Below, in pieces: positions 1 through 7,305 of a DNA stretch of 7,972 bases. Position 1 is the stretch's first letter. The number at the start of each line of letters is the position of its first letter. The position numbers and the translations under genes are program-made. The notes below the pieces were generated by a model. That model was not told where the DNA came from. It made no database searches and worked only from the letters and a program-made list of their open reading frames with translations. This DNA comes from RGUW01 sp049421025 (GTDB taxonomy: Bacteria; Cyanobacteriota; Cyanobacteriia; PCC-6307; Cyanobiaceae): assembly GCA_049421025.1 (NCBI GenBank), contig JBMSMG010000071.1, forward strand, positions 1-7,972, written 5' to 3'.

Positions 1-521
<521 letters not shown>

Positions 522-663
522 AGCTCAGGCGCTGAACCGCTTCCCTCTTTATCGCACCGGCGAACCCTCTGCAGGGTTTCGTTGGCCAAAGCCAGGTGGG
601 TCTGACTGATGCGGCAATCAGCGCCGCTACAGTCAGCCGCAGCAAAACGGCACGTTTTCCCTG
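522..663. promoter_or_regulatory. topA-ndhB divergent spacer with three small inverted repeats
   Basis: Both topA (leftward) and ndhB (rightward) must be transcribed from this 142 bp. I see no convincing -35/-10 pair. The best -10 resemblance on the + strand is TACAGT at 628-633, without a good -35. Three inverted repeats are clear by eye. AACCCT/AGGGTT lies at 563-568 and 573-578 with a 4-base loop. CTGACTG/CAGTCAG lies at 602-608 and 630-636, enclosing GCGGC/GCCGC at 611-615 and 623-627. AAAACG/CGTTTT lies at 644-649 and 653-658 with a 3-base loop, ending 5 bases before the ndhB GTG. Whether these act as DNA operators or leader RNA hairpins cannot be told from sequence. Confidence 0.45.
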
Positions 664-2196
664 GTGGACATCGGCACCTTGTCGCTCCAGCTCAATGCCG
701 GTGCCATCGCGCCAGAGGGTCTGGTTCTGGTTGCGCTGTTGCTGAGCCTGCTGGTTGACCTGGCGGGTGAGCAGGCCGCTACCCGTTGGGTTCCGCCCAT
801 TTGTTACGGCGGGCTGGGCGGGGCCCTGGTGCTGCTTGCGCTGCAGTGGAACAACCCAGCCGAACCGTCCTTCTTAGGGGCCTTCCTGGCCGACAACCTG
901 GCCATTGCCTTTAGGGCTGTGGTGGCCGCCTCGACCTTGATTTCGTTGATGCTGAGCTGGCGCTATGTGGAGCGCAGCGGCACCCCGCTTGGCGAGTACG
1001 CGGGCATCTTGCTGGCGGCCACCCTCGGAGCGATGTTGCTGTGTGGCTCCACCGATCTGGTCAGCATCTTTGTGAGCCTTGAGACCCTGTCGGTCTCCAG
1101 TTACCTGCTCTCGGGCTACATGAAGCGCGACGCCCGCAGCTCAGAGGCGGCCCTCAAATATCTGCTGGTGGGCTCCGCTGCTGCTGCGGTGTTTCTCTAT
1201 GGCGCCTCGCTGCTCTACGGCCTGACTGGAGGCTCCACCGGCCTTGACGCGGTGGCCCTGGCGCTGCAGAGCAGCACCACCCCTGTGGCAGCCCTTGCAC
1301 TTGTGTTTGTGCTGGCCACGGTGGCCTTCAAGATCGCGGCAGTGCCCTTCCACCAGTGGACACCTGATGTCTACGAGGGCTCGCCCACCCCGGTGGTGGC
1401 CTTCTTGTCGGTGGGCTCCAAGGCGGCCGGTTTTGCCCTGGCGTTGCGCATTCTGGTGGGCTGTTTCGAGAGCTTCTCAGCCCAGTGGAAGTTGTTGTTC
1501 ACCGTGCTTGCTGTGCTCAGCATGGTGCTGGGCAACGTGGTTGCCCTGGCCCAAACCTCCATGAAGCGAATGCTGGCCTACAGCTCGATCGGCCAGGCGG
1601 GCTTCGTGATGATCGGCTTGGTCTGCGGCACCGAGGACGGTTACGCCGCCATGGTGCTGTACATGGCGGCCTATCTGTTCATGAATCTGGGGGCTTTTGC
1701 CTGCATCATTTTGTTCTCTCTGCGTACAGGATCTGATCGCATTTCGGATTATGCGGGCCTGTATCAGAAAGATCCCCTGATCACCCTGGGCCTGAGCCTG
1801 TGTTTGCTGTCCTTGGGCGGCATCCCACCGATGCTGGGCTTCTTCGGCAAGATTTATCTCTTCTTTGCCGGCTGGGCCGATCATCAGTACCTGCTTGTTG
1901 TGGTGGGTCTGGTGACGTCGGTGGTCTCGATTTATTACTACATCTCGGTCATCAAAATGATGGTCGTCAAAGAGCCCCAAGACGCCTCTGATGTGGTCAA
2001 GGCCTATCCAGAGTTGCGCTGGAACCTGCGCGGCATGCCCGCCCTGCGCACGGCTCTGGTGACCTGTGTGGTGGCGACCGCGGTTGGCGGCATCCTCTCG
2101 AACCCTCTGTTCAACTGGGCCGGTGAAGCGGTGAGCGGCACACCGATGTTGCAGCAGGCCATCGCTGCGGTGAACGCTGCCCTTCCTTTGGGCTGA
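664..2196 (+). CDS. ndhB: NAD(P)H-quinone oxidoreductase subunit 2 (NDH-1 subunit B)
   Basis: This is a proton-pumping membrane subunit of the cyanobacterial NDH-1 complex in the thylakoid. The complex oxidises ferredoxin, reduces plastoquinone, and serves respiration, cyclic electron flow and CO2-uptake variants. The protein is 510 residues, normal for the family, and almost wholly hydrophobic with about 14 membrane segments. Hallmarks are SLETLS with the conserved membrane Glu (E140), KYLLVGSAAAAVFLYG from about 165, FKIAAVPFHQWTPDVYEG from 222 with K223, the later K253 in VGSKAAG, the YSSIGQAGFVMIG helix, and GGIPPMLGFFGKIYLF near the C-terminus. The start is GTG with no Shine-Dalgarno sequence. 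An inverted repeat ends 5 bases upstream, and no in-frame ATG lies between it and topA. The next gene begins one base after the stop, so the two are probably cotranscribed. No defects are seen. Confidence 0.97.
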   Translation: MDIGTLSLQLNAGAIAPEGLVLVALLLSLLVDLAGEQAATRWVPPICYGGLGGALVLLALQWNNPAEPSFLGAFLADNLAIAFRAVVAASTLISLMLSWRYVERSGTPLGEYAGILLAATLGAMLLCGSTDLVSIFVSLETLSVSSYLLSGYMKRDARSSEAALKYLLVGSAAAAVFLYGASLLYGLTGGSTGLDAVALALQSSTTPVAALALVFVLATVAFKIAAVPFHQWTPDVYEGSPTPVVAFLSVGSKAAGFALALRILVGCFESFSAQWKLLFTVLAVLSMVLGNVVALAQTSMKRMLAYSSIGQAGFVMIGLVCGTEDGYAAMVLYMAAYLFMNLGAFACIILFSLRTGSDRISDYAGLYQKDPLITLGLSLCLLSLGGIPPMLGFFGKIYLFFAGWADHQYLLVVVGLVTSVVSIYYYISVIKMMVVKEPQDASDVVKAYPELRWNLRGMPALRTALVTCVVATAVGGILSNPLFNWAGEAVSGTPMLQQAIAAVNAALPLG

Positions 2197-2197
2197 C

Positions 2198-2926
2198 GTG
2201 CACGCCCCTGTGAATGCACAAGAGCAAGGTGACGCTCGCCCCAGGCTTGTCGAGTCAGGTTGCGTCGCTGCCTTGCTCGATGTCTGCAAGGTCTATGGCA
2301 GCGGCGAGGGCCAGGTTCACGCTCTTGATCACCTCAGCTTGACGGTCAATCGCGGCGATTATCTGGCCGTCATGGGTGCCTCCGGTTCCGGCAAGAGCAC
2401 GGCCATGAACATTCTTGGTTGCCTCGATCGGCCCACCTCTGGGAGCTACAGGCTCAACGACACGCCGGTGGAGAGTCTCGATGACGATCAGCTGGCTGAT
2501 TTGCGCAACCGCGAACTGGGATTTGTGTTTCAGCAGTTTCATCTGCTGGCCCACCTCAGTGCTCTCGACAATGTGATGTTGCCGATGATCTATGCCGGTG
2601 TGCCCCACCATGAGCGTCAGGAGCGGGCCCGCATCGCTCTGACCCGCGTGGGTCTGGCCCAACGCATGGGCAACAAGCCCAACCAGCTCTCGGGCGGTCA
2701 ACAGCAGCGCGTCGCTATTGCTCGGGCCATCATCAACAACCCAGCACTGCTGCTTGCCGATGAACCGACTGGGGCCCTCGACTCACGCACCACCGCCGAA
2801 GTGCTCGACATCTTTGATGATCTGCACCGCAGCGGCATCACGGTCGTGATGGTCACCCATGAAGACGACGTGGCCGCACGAGCCGAGAAGGTGATTCACT
2901 TTCGCGACGGACGGATTGCAGCTTGA
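2198..2926 (+). CDS. ABC transporter ATP-binding protein, MacB/LolD/DevA-like
   Basis: This is a complete 242-residue ABC ATPase. Walker A is GASGSGKST at 60-68, the Q-loop is FQQF at 111-114, and the signature LSGGQ is at 164-168. Walker B LLLADEP ends at residue 190, the D-loop is ALDS, and the switch histidine is H221 in VTHE. The pattern VMGASGSGKSTAMNILGCLD and the length point to the family that works with FtsX/MacB-type permeases (lipoprotein or peptide export, DevBCA-like). The substrate cannot be inferred. No permease or membrane-fusion gene lies in the window, so the partner must be elsewhere. The first roughly 25 residues precede the ABC fold and are poorly conserved in look. GTG at 2198 is the longest start; GTG at 2210 is an alternative. 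It lies one base after ndhB, with no Shine-Dalgarno and no room for a separate promoter outside ndhB. Confidence 0.9.
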   Translation: MHAPVNAQEQGDARPRLVESGCVAALLDVCKVYGSGEGQVHALDHLSLTVNRGDYLAVMGASGSGKSTAMNILGCLDRPTSGSYRLNDTPVESLDDDQLADLRNRELGFVFQQFHLLAHLSALDNVMLPMIYAGVPHHERQERARIALTRVGLAQRMGNKPNQLSGGQQQRVAIARAIINNPALLLADEPTGALDSRTTAEVLDIFDDLHRSGITVVMVTHEDDVAARAEKVIHFRDGRIAA

Positions 2927-2950
2927 TTCACGTGTTCGCTGATGTGAGGT
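2927..2950. other. Convergent gene junction without an obvious terminator
   Basis: Only 24 bases separate the stop of the rightward ABC ATPase gene from the stop of the leftward DUF2252 gene. The only symmetry is a weak TCAC/GTGA pair with no T-tract on either strand. Transcripts from the two sides may therefore overlap at their 3' ends. Confidence 0.5.
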
Positions 2951-4297
2951 TTAGAAGATCAGTCCGGTTTGCAGACGTCCTTCTTTGATGGCCTCAAGAA
3001 ACATCAGATAGTCCCGTTCTGATTGATCGGCATAGGCCACCGCGAAGCTCTCCATCGCCTGGTCAAACACTTTGCCTTCCCCAAGGGCGTGTGCGATGGC
3101 TCGGGCATCGCCAGAGCGTGCATGGGCTTTGGCTAGAACTTTGCCGCAGAGCTCCCCGTAGAGCTCGAGGCCTTTGGCATCGAGGGCACCCAGATCAACA
3201 GCGCCTTTCCAGTTGCGCAGTTGGCGCCAGTAGTGCTGCCGGCCCTTGGCGCCTGTGCTCCACCCCAGGAAGGGATCGCTCGCCGTTTGCATCAGCCGCT
3301 GGCCTTCCACCACCCGTTGGCCGTGATGCTGCGGCGGTGGGCTGCTGGCGTAGGGCGCCAGCACCGATTCTTCGGCTTGCTTGCTCTGCAAGATGAGCAC
3401 ATCGTCAGCGTGATGGCCCACAAACAGGCCGATGGCACAGCGGGTGCCGACCGAGCCAATTCCCACTGCTTTGAGTGCCGCATCAGCGAGTCTGAATTGG
3501 CGCATCAGGTGCTGCAGTTCCGCCGGCAGTGAAGCCACGTACTTCAGCAGCATTTCATCCACCAGCTCGCGCCAGTGCATGTCGGCGGTCCACTGGCGAT
3601 CCAGCAGGGCATGACGCCAGATCAGTGGTGGATCGTGGCGCAGTTGCAGCGCGCCGTCGGGGCCAAACTCACACAGCTTGCCGGCCGCTTCGCTGCTGGT
3701 GCGGGCTTTGGCCTTGGCGCTCACCTTGTCGAGATGGCGTCGCAACGGCAGATGCTCGACCTCGGCAACAAAGCCTTCCATATCGATCCGTTGTGCCCAG
3801 ATCTGCTGCAAGGGCTGGGCAGCCAGGTTGCGCATCGCGTGGCGATACGAGCGGGCGGTGCGTCTGGCCGCCCGGCTCTGGTGCTCGGCGCTCAGCTTGA
3901 GAGCGCGGGCCGCCAACACGGCACTGGCCACCAGCCGTTTGAGGTCCCACTCAAACGGGCCTCGCACGGTTTCATCAAAGTCGTTGATGTCAAACAGCAG
4001 GTGCCATTCGGGTGAGGCATAGAAGCCAAAATTGGCCAGGTGGCAGTCGCCGCACAGCTGCACCTCGAGCCCGCTGCTGGCGTTGTTGCCCAGATCGTGA
4101 GCCATCACCGCAGGTGTGCCTCTGTAAAACGCGAAGGCGTTCTGGGCCATGCGGCTGTGGCGCACGGGCACCAGCCAAGGCAGGCGATCGATCTCCTGTT
4201 GCTCCAGGACAGCAATCGGATCGCGGCGATCGGCAGGCGGCTGCCAATCGCCCAGAGCGTTGAGGTTGAGCGTTGTTGTGGACAACGCTTGGCTCAT
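2951..4297 (-). CDS. DUF2252 family protein (kinase-like fold, function unknown)
   Basis: This 448-residue soluble protein has the full DUF2252 layout. An N-terminal LVPVRHSRMAQNAFAFYRG block (42-60) is followed by CGDCHLANFG (82-91) and DINDFDE (103-109). The C-terminal AYADQSERDY block is typical of the family. The middle two blocks resemble the catalytic loop (D84, H86, N89) and metal-binding aspartates (D103, D106, D108) of aminoglycoside-phosphotransferase-like kinases. This suggests a small-molecule phosphotransferase, but no substrate is known to me. No signal peptide or membrane segment is seen, so it is probably cytoplasmic. Its ATG overlaps the stop of the upstream M23 peptidase gene in an ATGA arrangement, implying cotranscription and probable translational coupling. 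There is no Shine-Dalgarno sequence, which fits a coupled start. Family call is secure; function is unknown. Confidence 0.9.
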   Translation of the reverse strand: MSQALSTTTLNLNALGDWQPPADRRDPIAVLEQQEIDRLPWLVPVRHSRMAQNAFAFYRGTPAVMAHDLGNNASSGLEVQLCGDCHLANFGFYASPEWHLLFDINDFDETVRGPFEWDLKRLVASAVLAARALKLSAEHQSRAARRTARSYRHAMRNLAAQPLQQIWAQRIDMEGFVAEVEHLPLRRHLDKVSAKAKARTSSEAAGKLCEFGPDGALQLRHDPPLIWRHALLDRQWTADMHWRELVDEMLLKYVASLPAELQHLMRQFRLADAALKAVGIGSVGTRCAIGLFVGHHADDVLILQSKQAEESVLAPYASSPPPQHHGQRVVEGQRLMQTASDPFLGWSTGAKGRQHYWRQLRNWKGAVDLGALDAKGLELYGELCGKVLAKAHARSGDARAIAHALGEGKVFDQAMESFAVAYADQSERDYLMFLEAIKEGRLQTGLIF

Positions 4298-5337
4298 GAG
4301 GCGCGCGCAACCGGCCTTTCCAATCTGGCCAGCAACTCACCCAGCAGCAAGGCGATGGCATCACTGCCTTGGGCGCCGCTGCCAGGATCGAGATCACCGG
4401 GGTCGACCGCGACCCAGCCGCCGCTGCCCGGCAGCCGCAGTTCAAAGTGCAAGTGGGGACCAGTGCTAAGGCCGGTGCTGCCCACGCGGCCGATCACCTC
4501 GCCCTGACGCAGCGTTTCGCCTGCTTTGACGTAGAGCTCGCTGAGGTGCCCGTACAGCGTGCGGCGGCGAGGGCGCTGATGCTCGATTTCGATCGCCAGG
4601 CCGTAGCCCCCGGCTAGCCCGCTGCTGACCACGCGCCCGCCCATCGCAGCCACAACAGGCGTGCCCTCGGGGGCGGCCAGATCCTTGCCGGCATGCATGA
4701 GCCAGCTGCCCAGAATCGGATGCAAGCGCCAGCCGAAGTTGCTGCTGGTCGCCGCCGATCCGATCAGGGGAAACAGCAAGCGGCGATTGCCATTGCCCAG
4801 AATCGGAGCGGGCCGGGGCGTCACGCCGAATACATCGGCAAGCCTGAAGTTGCCCCCGGCACCAGAGAGCAGCGCCGAGACCGGCACCGTGAGCGGCGGC
4901 AGCGGCCGGCCATCGGCACCCAGGCGGCGCAGGTCGTTGCCCAGCAGCGAGCCACCGCCGTAGCGGCCGCGCCAGCGCAACACCACGCCTGTGCGGCATT
5001 CTTGTGCCGAAAGCGCGCCGCTGCGGCAGGCCTTTTGGTGCGCCGGCACATCAAACGGTGTGGCGATGGCCCCCTGTCGAAACCTGAACCGCTCCTGGGG
5101 TGTCACCACACCCTGGCGGACCAGATCATCGAGCGAGGCGTCAAAGCTGCGGGGTTGCTGCTGGGGCAGGCTGCGCACATCGGGCCTGAGCGGCGCCTGC
5201 AAGCTGCTGTTGCTGCCTGCAGGCGGCAGTTGGGGCAACAGCGGTCCAGGCTGCTCAGCCGCAGGGGGTGGAGTGTTCGCCCAGGCCAGACCTGCCCCCA
5301 GCAGAGGGGCGCTCACCACAGCAATCCAGGCCCGCAT
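4294..5337 (-). CDS. Secreted M23 (LytM) family metallopeptidase
   Basis: This is a probable cell-wall endopeptidase, or a catalytic-fold regulator of cell-wall hydrolysis, acting in the periplasm. Residues 1-20 form a signal peptide (MRAWIAVVSA... ending LAWA, cleavage probably before N21). Residues 21-65 are a Pro/Gln-rich low-complexity linker. Residues about 66-190 are a cyanobacterial-looking N-terminal region with two cysteines (C104, C114) that could pair. Residues about 191-312 are the M23 domain. All catalytic residues are present: HAGKD gives zinc ligands H215 and D219, YGHL gives H264, and HLHFEL gives H295 and zinc ligand H297. It should therefore be an active enzyme rather than an EnvC-like degenerate form. 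There is no LysM or coiled coil. It is the first gene of a pair with DUF2252, overlapping by 4 bases. The start ATG directly precedes the signal peptide. Confidence 0.93.
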   Translation of the reverse strand: MRAWIAVVSAPLLGAGLAWANTPPPAAEQPGPLLPQLPPAGSNSSLQAPLRPDVRSLPQQQPRSFDASLDDLVRQGVVTPQERFRFRQGAIATPFDVPAHQKACRSGALSAQECRTGVVLRWRGRYGGGSLLGNDLRRLGADGRPLPPLTVPVSALLSGAGGNFRLADVFGVTPRPAPILGNGNRRLLFPLIGSAATSSNFGWRLHPILGSWLMHAGKDLAAPEGTPVVAAMGGRVVSSGLAGGYGLAIEIEHQRPRRRTLYGHLSELYVKAGETLRQGEVIGRVGSTGLSTGPHLHFELRLPGSGGWVAVDPGDLDPGSGAQGSDAIALLLGELLARLERPVARAS

Positions 5338-5424
5338 TGACGTGTCGAACCCAGCTCAAGCCTTGCCGGCAGTTTAGATCGCTTGGGTGTCAGCCCCTGC
5401 GGCCGCGCTGCGCCTCAAGCCAAT
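5338..5424 (-). promoter_or_regulatory. Probable promoter region of the M23-DUF2252 pair
   Basis: Between the amt1 terminator and the M23 start there are about 87 bases in which the leftward promoter must lie. The best -10 resemblance on the minus strand is TAAACT (5371-5376), about 34 bases from the ATG. I see no acceptable -35 hexamer at the usual spacing, so this is a weak call. Confidence 0.25.
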
Positions 5425-5452
5425 AAAAAAGCACCCACCGGACGGTGGGTGC
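5425..5452 (-). terminator. Rho-independent terminator of amt1
   Basis: On the minus strand GCACCCACCG pairs perfectly with CGGTGGGTGC (10 bp, or 9 bp with a 4-base loop), followed at once by six T. It begins 23 bases after the amt1 stop. It insulates the downstream M23-DUF2252 pair from amt1 transcription. Confidence 0.93.
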
Positions 5453-5475
5453 TCGATGCACGAGGTGGCAGGAAC

Positions 5476-6942
5476 CTATTTGGCCGATGCGAAATCGGGA
5501 TAGGCCTCCATGCCGTGCTCGCCAATGTCGAGGCCTTCTTTTTCCTCGGCTTCGGTCACGCGGATGCCGCCAAAGATGGCGCCAATGATCGACCAGACGA
5601 TGAGGCTGGTGACGATCGTGAAGACCGCGTAGGCCAGCACGCCGACGATCTGAATGCCCAGCTGGCTGAAGCCATGGCCGGTGAACAGACCCTTGTCGAC
5701 GTTGAACAGACCCACAGCCAGGGTGGCCCAGATGCCGCAGGTGCCGTGCACGGAGAAGGCACCAACCGGATCGTCGATCTTCAGCGAGTCAATAAAGCTC
5801 ACGGAGAACACAACGATCACACCGGAGATGAAGCCAACCACCCAGGCAGCAGGCATCGAGAAGCCGTCGCAACCGGCGGTCACACCAACCAGACCGGCAA
5901 GAATGCCGTTGATGGTCATGGTCAGGTCAGGCTTGCCACCGGTGAACTGGCTCAACAGGGTGGCAGCGATGCCACCGCCGGCAGCGCCGAGGGTTGTGGT
6001 GACAGCGATGTAGGGCACTTCAGGACCCATCGACAGCCAGGAGCCGGGGTTGAAGCCATACCAGCCGATCCAGAGGATCAGGCAGCCCAGCGTGGCAATG
6101 GCCAGGTTGTGACCAGGAATGGCCTGGGTCTTGCCATCAACAAACTTGCCAATGCGGGGGCCGAGCAGCATGGCGCCGATCAGACCCGCCCAGGCACCAA
6201 ACGAGTGCACAACGGTCGAGCCGGCGAAGTCGATGAAGCCCAGCTGATTGAGCCAACCACCACCAACACCGGCGTCATCGGGGAAGTTCCACTGCCAGGA
6301 ACCGGCGATGGGGTACAGGAAGCCCACCAGCACGAGCGAGAAAATCACAAATTCGCCGAACTTGATGCGCTCGGCCACAAGGCCGGAAACGATCGTCGCG
6401 GCGGTGCCGGCAAAGGCAGCCTGGAACAGGAAATCGACGCTAGGAACCAGCGAGCCGTCGGTCACCATTTCGGGGGTGACGGTTGGGTCGAAGAACAAGC
6501 CGCCGAACTTGAGCCAACCGGGGATCACCCAATCGGCGTTGTACATGATCTTGTAGCCGATGAACCAGTAGGCCGTCACCGCCAGGGCGAAGACGATCAG
6601 GTTCTTGGCCAAAATGTTGACAGCGTTCTTCTGGCGGCACATTCCGGCTTCGACCATGGCGAAACCGGCGTTCATGAAGATCACCAGAACGGCGCACACG
6701 AACAGGAACATGTTGTTCGCCAGGAAGCCAGCGTTGAGCTCAGGAAGCTCAGCCGCATGGGCTGCCAGGTTGAACAGGCCCAGGCCGAACAGGGCAATGG
6801 GCACACAGGCCAGCCAGGTCAGAGAGCGGGCAGAGGACAGCCCACGGACTTTGCGCAACAGCAGTGCTGGAGCTTCAAGCAGGCTGGCCTGCTGCAGGCT
6901 CCTCGGCTGGCGCTGCCGCGGCTGAGGCGAGGCAACGGTCAT
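5476..6942 (-). CDS. amt1: Ammonium transporter, Amt family
   Basis: This is an inner-membrane ammonium channel of 488 residues, usual for cyanobacterial Amt1. After a charged N-terminus (1-40), residues 41-63 form a hydrophobic stretch ending AAHA before ELPELN, which looks like a signal sequence of the kind cleaved in AmtB. About eleven membrane segments follow. Family marks are NAGFAMVEAG (91-100), CRQKNAVNILAKN, the DFAGSTVVHSFGAWAGL signature with pore H246, FSVHGTCGIWATLAVGLF with the second pore histidine H399, and the C-terminal GGIRVTEAEEKEGLD tail, the PII/GlnK contact region. Expression in cyanobacteria is normally under NtcA, and a near-match site lies upstream (7016-7029). A strong terminator follows, so it is probably monocistronic. 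ATG at 6942 has no Shine-Dalgarno; the extended N-terminus resembles picocyanobacterial orthologues as I remember them. Confidence 0.97.
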   Translation of the reverse strand: MTVASPQPRQRQPRSLQQASLLEAPALLLRKVRGLSSARSLTWLACVPIALFGLGLFNLAAHAAELPELNAGFLANNMFLFVCAVLVIFMNAGFAMVEAGMCRQKNAVNILAKNLIVFALAVTAYWFIGYKIMYNADWVIPGWLKFGGLFFDPTVTPEMVTDGSLVPSVDFLFQAAFAGTAATIVSGLVAERIKFGEFVIFSLVLVGFLYPIAGSWQWNFPDDAGVGGGWLNQLGFIDFAGSTVVHSFGAWAGLIGAMLLGPRIGKFVDGKTQAIPGHNLAIATLGCLILWIGWYGFNPGSWLSMGPEVPYIAVTTTLGAAGGGIAATLLSQFTGGKPDLTMTINGILAGLVGVTAGCDGFSMPAAWVVGFISGVIVVFSVSFIDSLKIDDPVGAFSVHGTCGIWATLAVGLFNVDKGLFTGHGFSQLGIQIVGVLAYAVFTIVTSLIVWSIIGAIFGGIRVTEAEEKEGLDIGEHGMEAYPDFASAK

Positions 6943-6987
6943 GTTTGAGGTTGAGATGGGCGACGGATAAACCGCCGAACGAGTCTG

Positions 6988-7029
6988 ATCATTCGTCAGC
7001 CTGTGCGCTACTTCGGTTACGGGCTATAC
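6988..7029 (-). promoter_or_regulatory. Candidate NtcA-activated promoter of amt1
   Basis: Read on the minus strand, GTA-N8-AAC (7029 to 7016) matches five of six fixed bases of the NtcA consensus GTA-N8-TAC. Exactly 22 bases further on is AATGAT (6993-6988), a four-of-six match to a -10 box. It sits 45 bases before the amt1 ATG. The arrangement of an NtcA site about 22 bases before a -10, with no -35, is the classical class II layout. Sequence resemblance only; the second half-site is imperfect. Confidence 0.4.
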
Positions 7030-7124
7030 AAAACTGAAAATTGACTCCACGTTGCCAATTAGCCCTTGCAGGGCTTTGGGAGCCTTGGATGTCCATTTGG
7101 TTACACAAACAGCCCCATTTTTGT

Positions 7125-7163
7125 AAAGAAACTGGCAATATGTTCGCGATGAACAGTTTCTTT
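7125..7163. repeat. Perfect 10 bp inverted repeat with 19-base spacer
   Basis: AAAGAAACTG (7125-7134) is matched perfectly by CAGTTTCTTT (7154-7163). Inside and partly overlapping is a second symmetry, TGTTC-GCGAT-GAACA (7141-7155). Two bases (7154-7155) belong to both, so as RNA the full outer and inner stems compete. As DNA this could be a regulator site; as RNA a leader hairpin. It is followed by TTTTGGG but is too AT-rich to be a normal terminator. Confidence 0.6.
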
Positions 7164-7292
7164 TGGGTACATTTGCATCGAAGGACAAAACGTTGGGTGA
7201 ACCGCCCCCGGGCCCTGGTTCGCCGGAAGTAGCCCCCCGCAAGGCGAAGCAACGCTCCTTCCCACGAAGCGGACTTCAAACCCCGACCCTTC

Positions 7293-7296
7293 GAGG
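7293..7296 (+). promoter_or_regulatory. Shine-Dalgarno sequence of the DUF4278 gene
   Basis: GAGG lies 9 bases before the ATG at 7306. It is the only clear ribosome binding site in the window and supports both the start and the reality of this small gene. Confidence 0.6.
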
Positions 7297-7305
7297 CCCG
7301 AGATC

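Larger units (their letters stand above)
6943..7305. other. 363 bp divergent intergenic region between amt1 and the DUF4278 gene
   Basis: I see no convincing protein gene here. The part from about 7026 to 7200 is clearly AT-richer than its surroundings, and the part from 7200 to 7290 is GC-rich again. Besides the amt1 promoter candidate it holds AGCCCT/AGGGCT (7061-7066, 7070-7075, 3-base loop), TTACA/TGTAA (7101-7105, 7122-7126), and the 10 bp inverted repeat listed separately. GGTGAACC/GGTTCGCC (7196-7203, 7217-7224, one G-U pair) and GGAAG/CTTCC (7225-7229, 7258-7262) lie nearer the DUF4278 start. I cannot place the DUF4278 promoter; TACATT at 7168-7173 is only a weak -10 candidate. A long structured leader or a small RNA is possible. 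Confidence 0.5.

Noticed and set aside
1477..2289. A 270-codon minus-strand frame over the end of ndhB
   Set aside because: It is antisense to conserved NdhB sequence and His/Gln/Arg-rich in composition; a shadow frame.
4693..5340. A 215-codon + strand frame opposite the M23 gene
   Set aside because: Antisense to the signal peptide and catalytic domain of the peptidase; composition is not protein-like.
5383..6948. A 521-codon open frame on the + strand opposite amt1
   Set aside because: It lies wholly antisense to a perfect Amt protein. Its translation is Gly/His/Gln/Asp-rich without any fold signature, a usual artefact of GC-rich coding DNA.
7041..7232. A 63-codon + strand frame in the amt1-DUF4278 spacer
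   Set aside because: No ribosome binding site, Trp/Arg/His-heavy composition, and it runs across the inverted repeats; no family resemblance.
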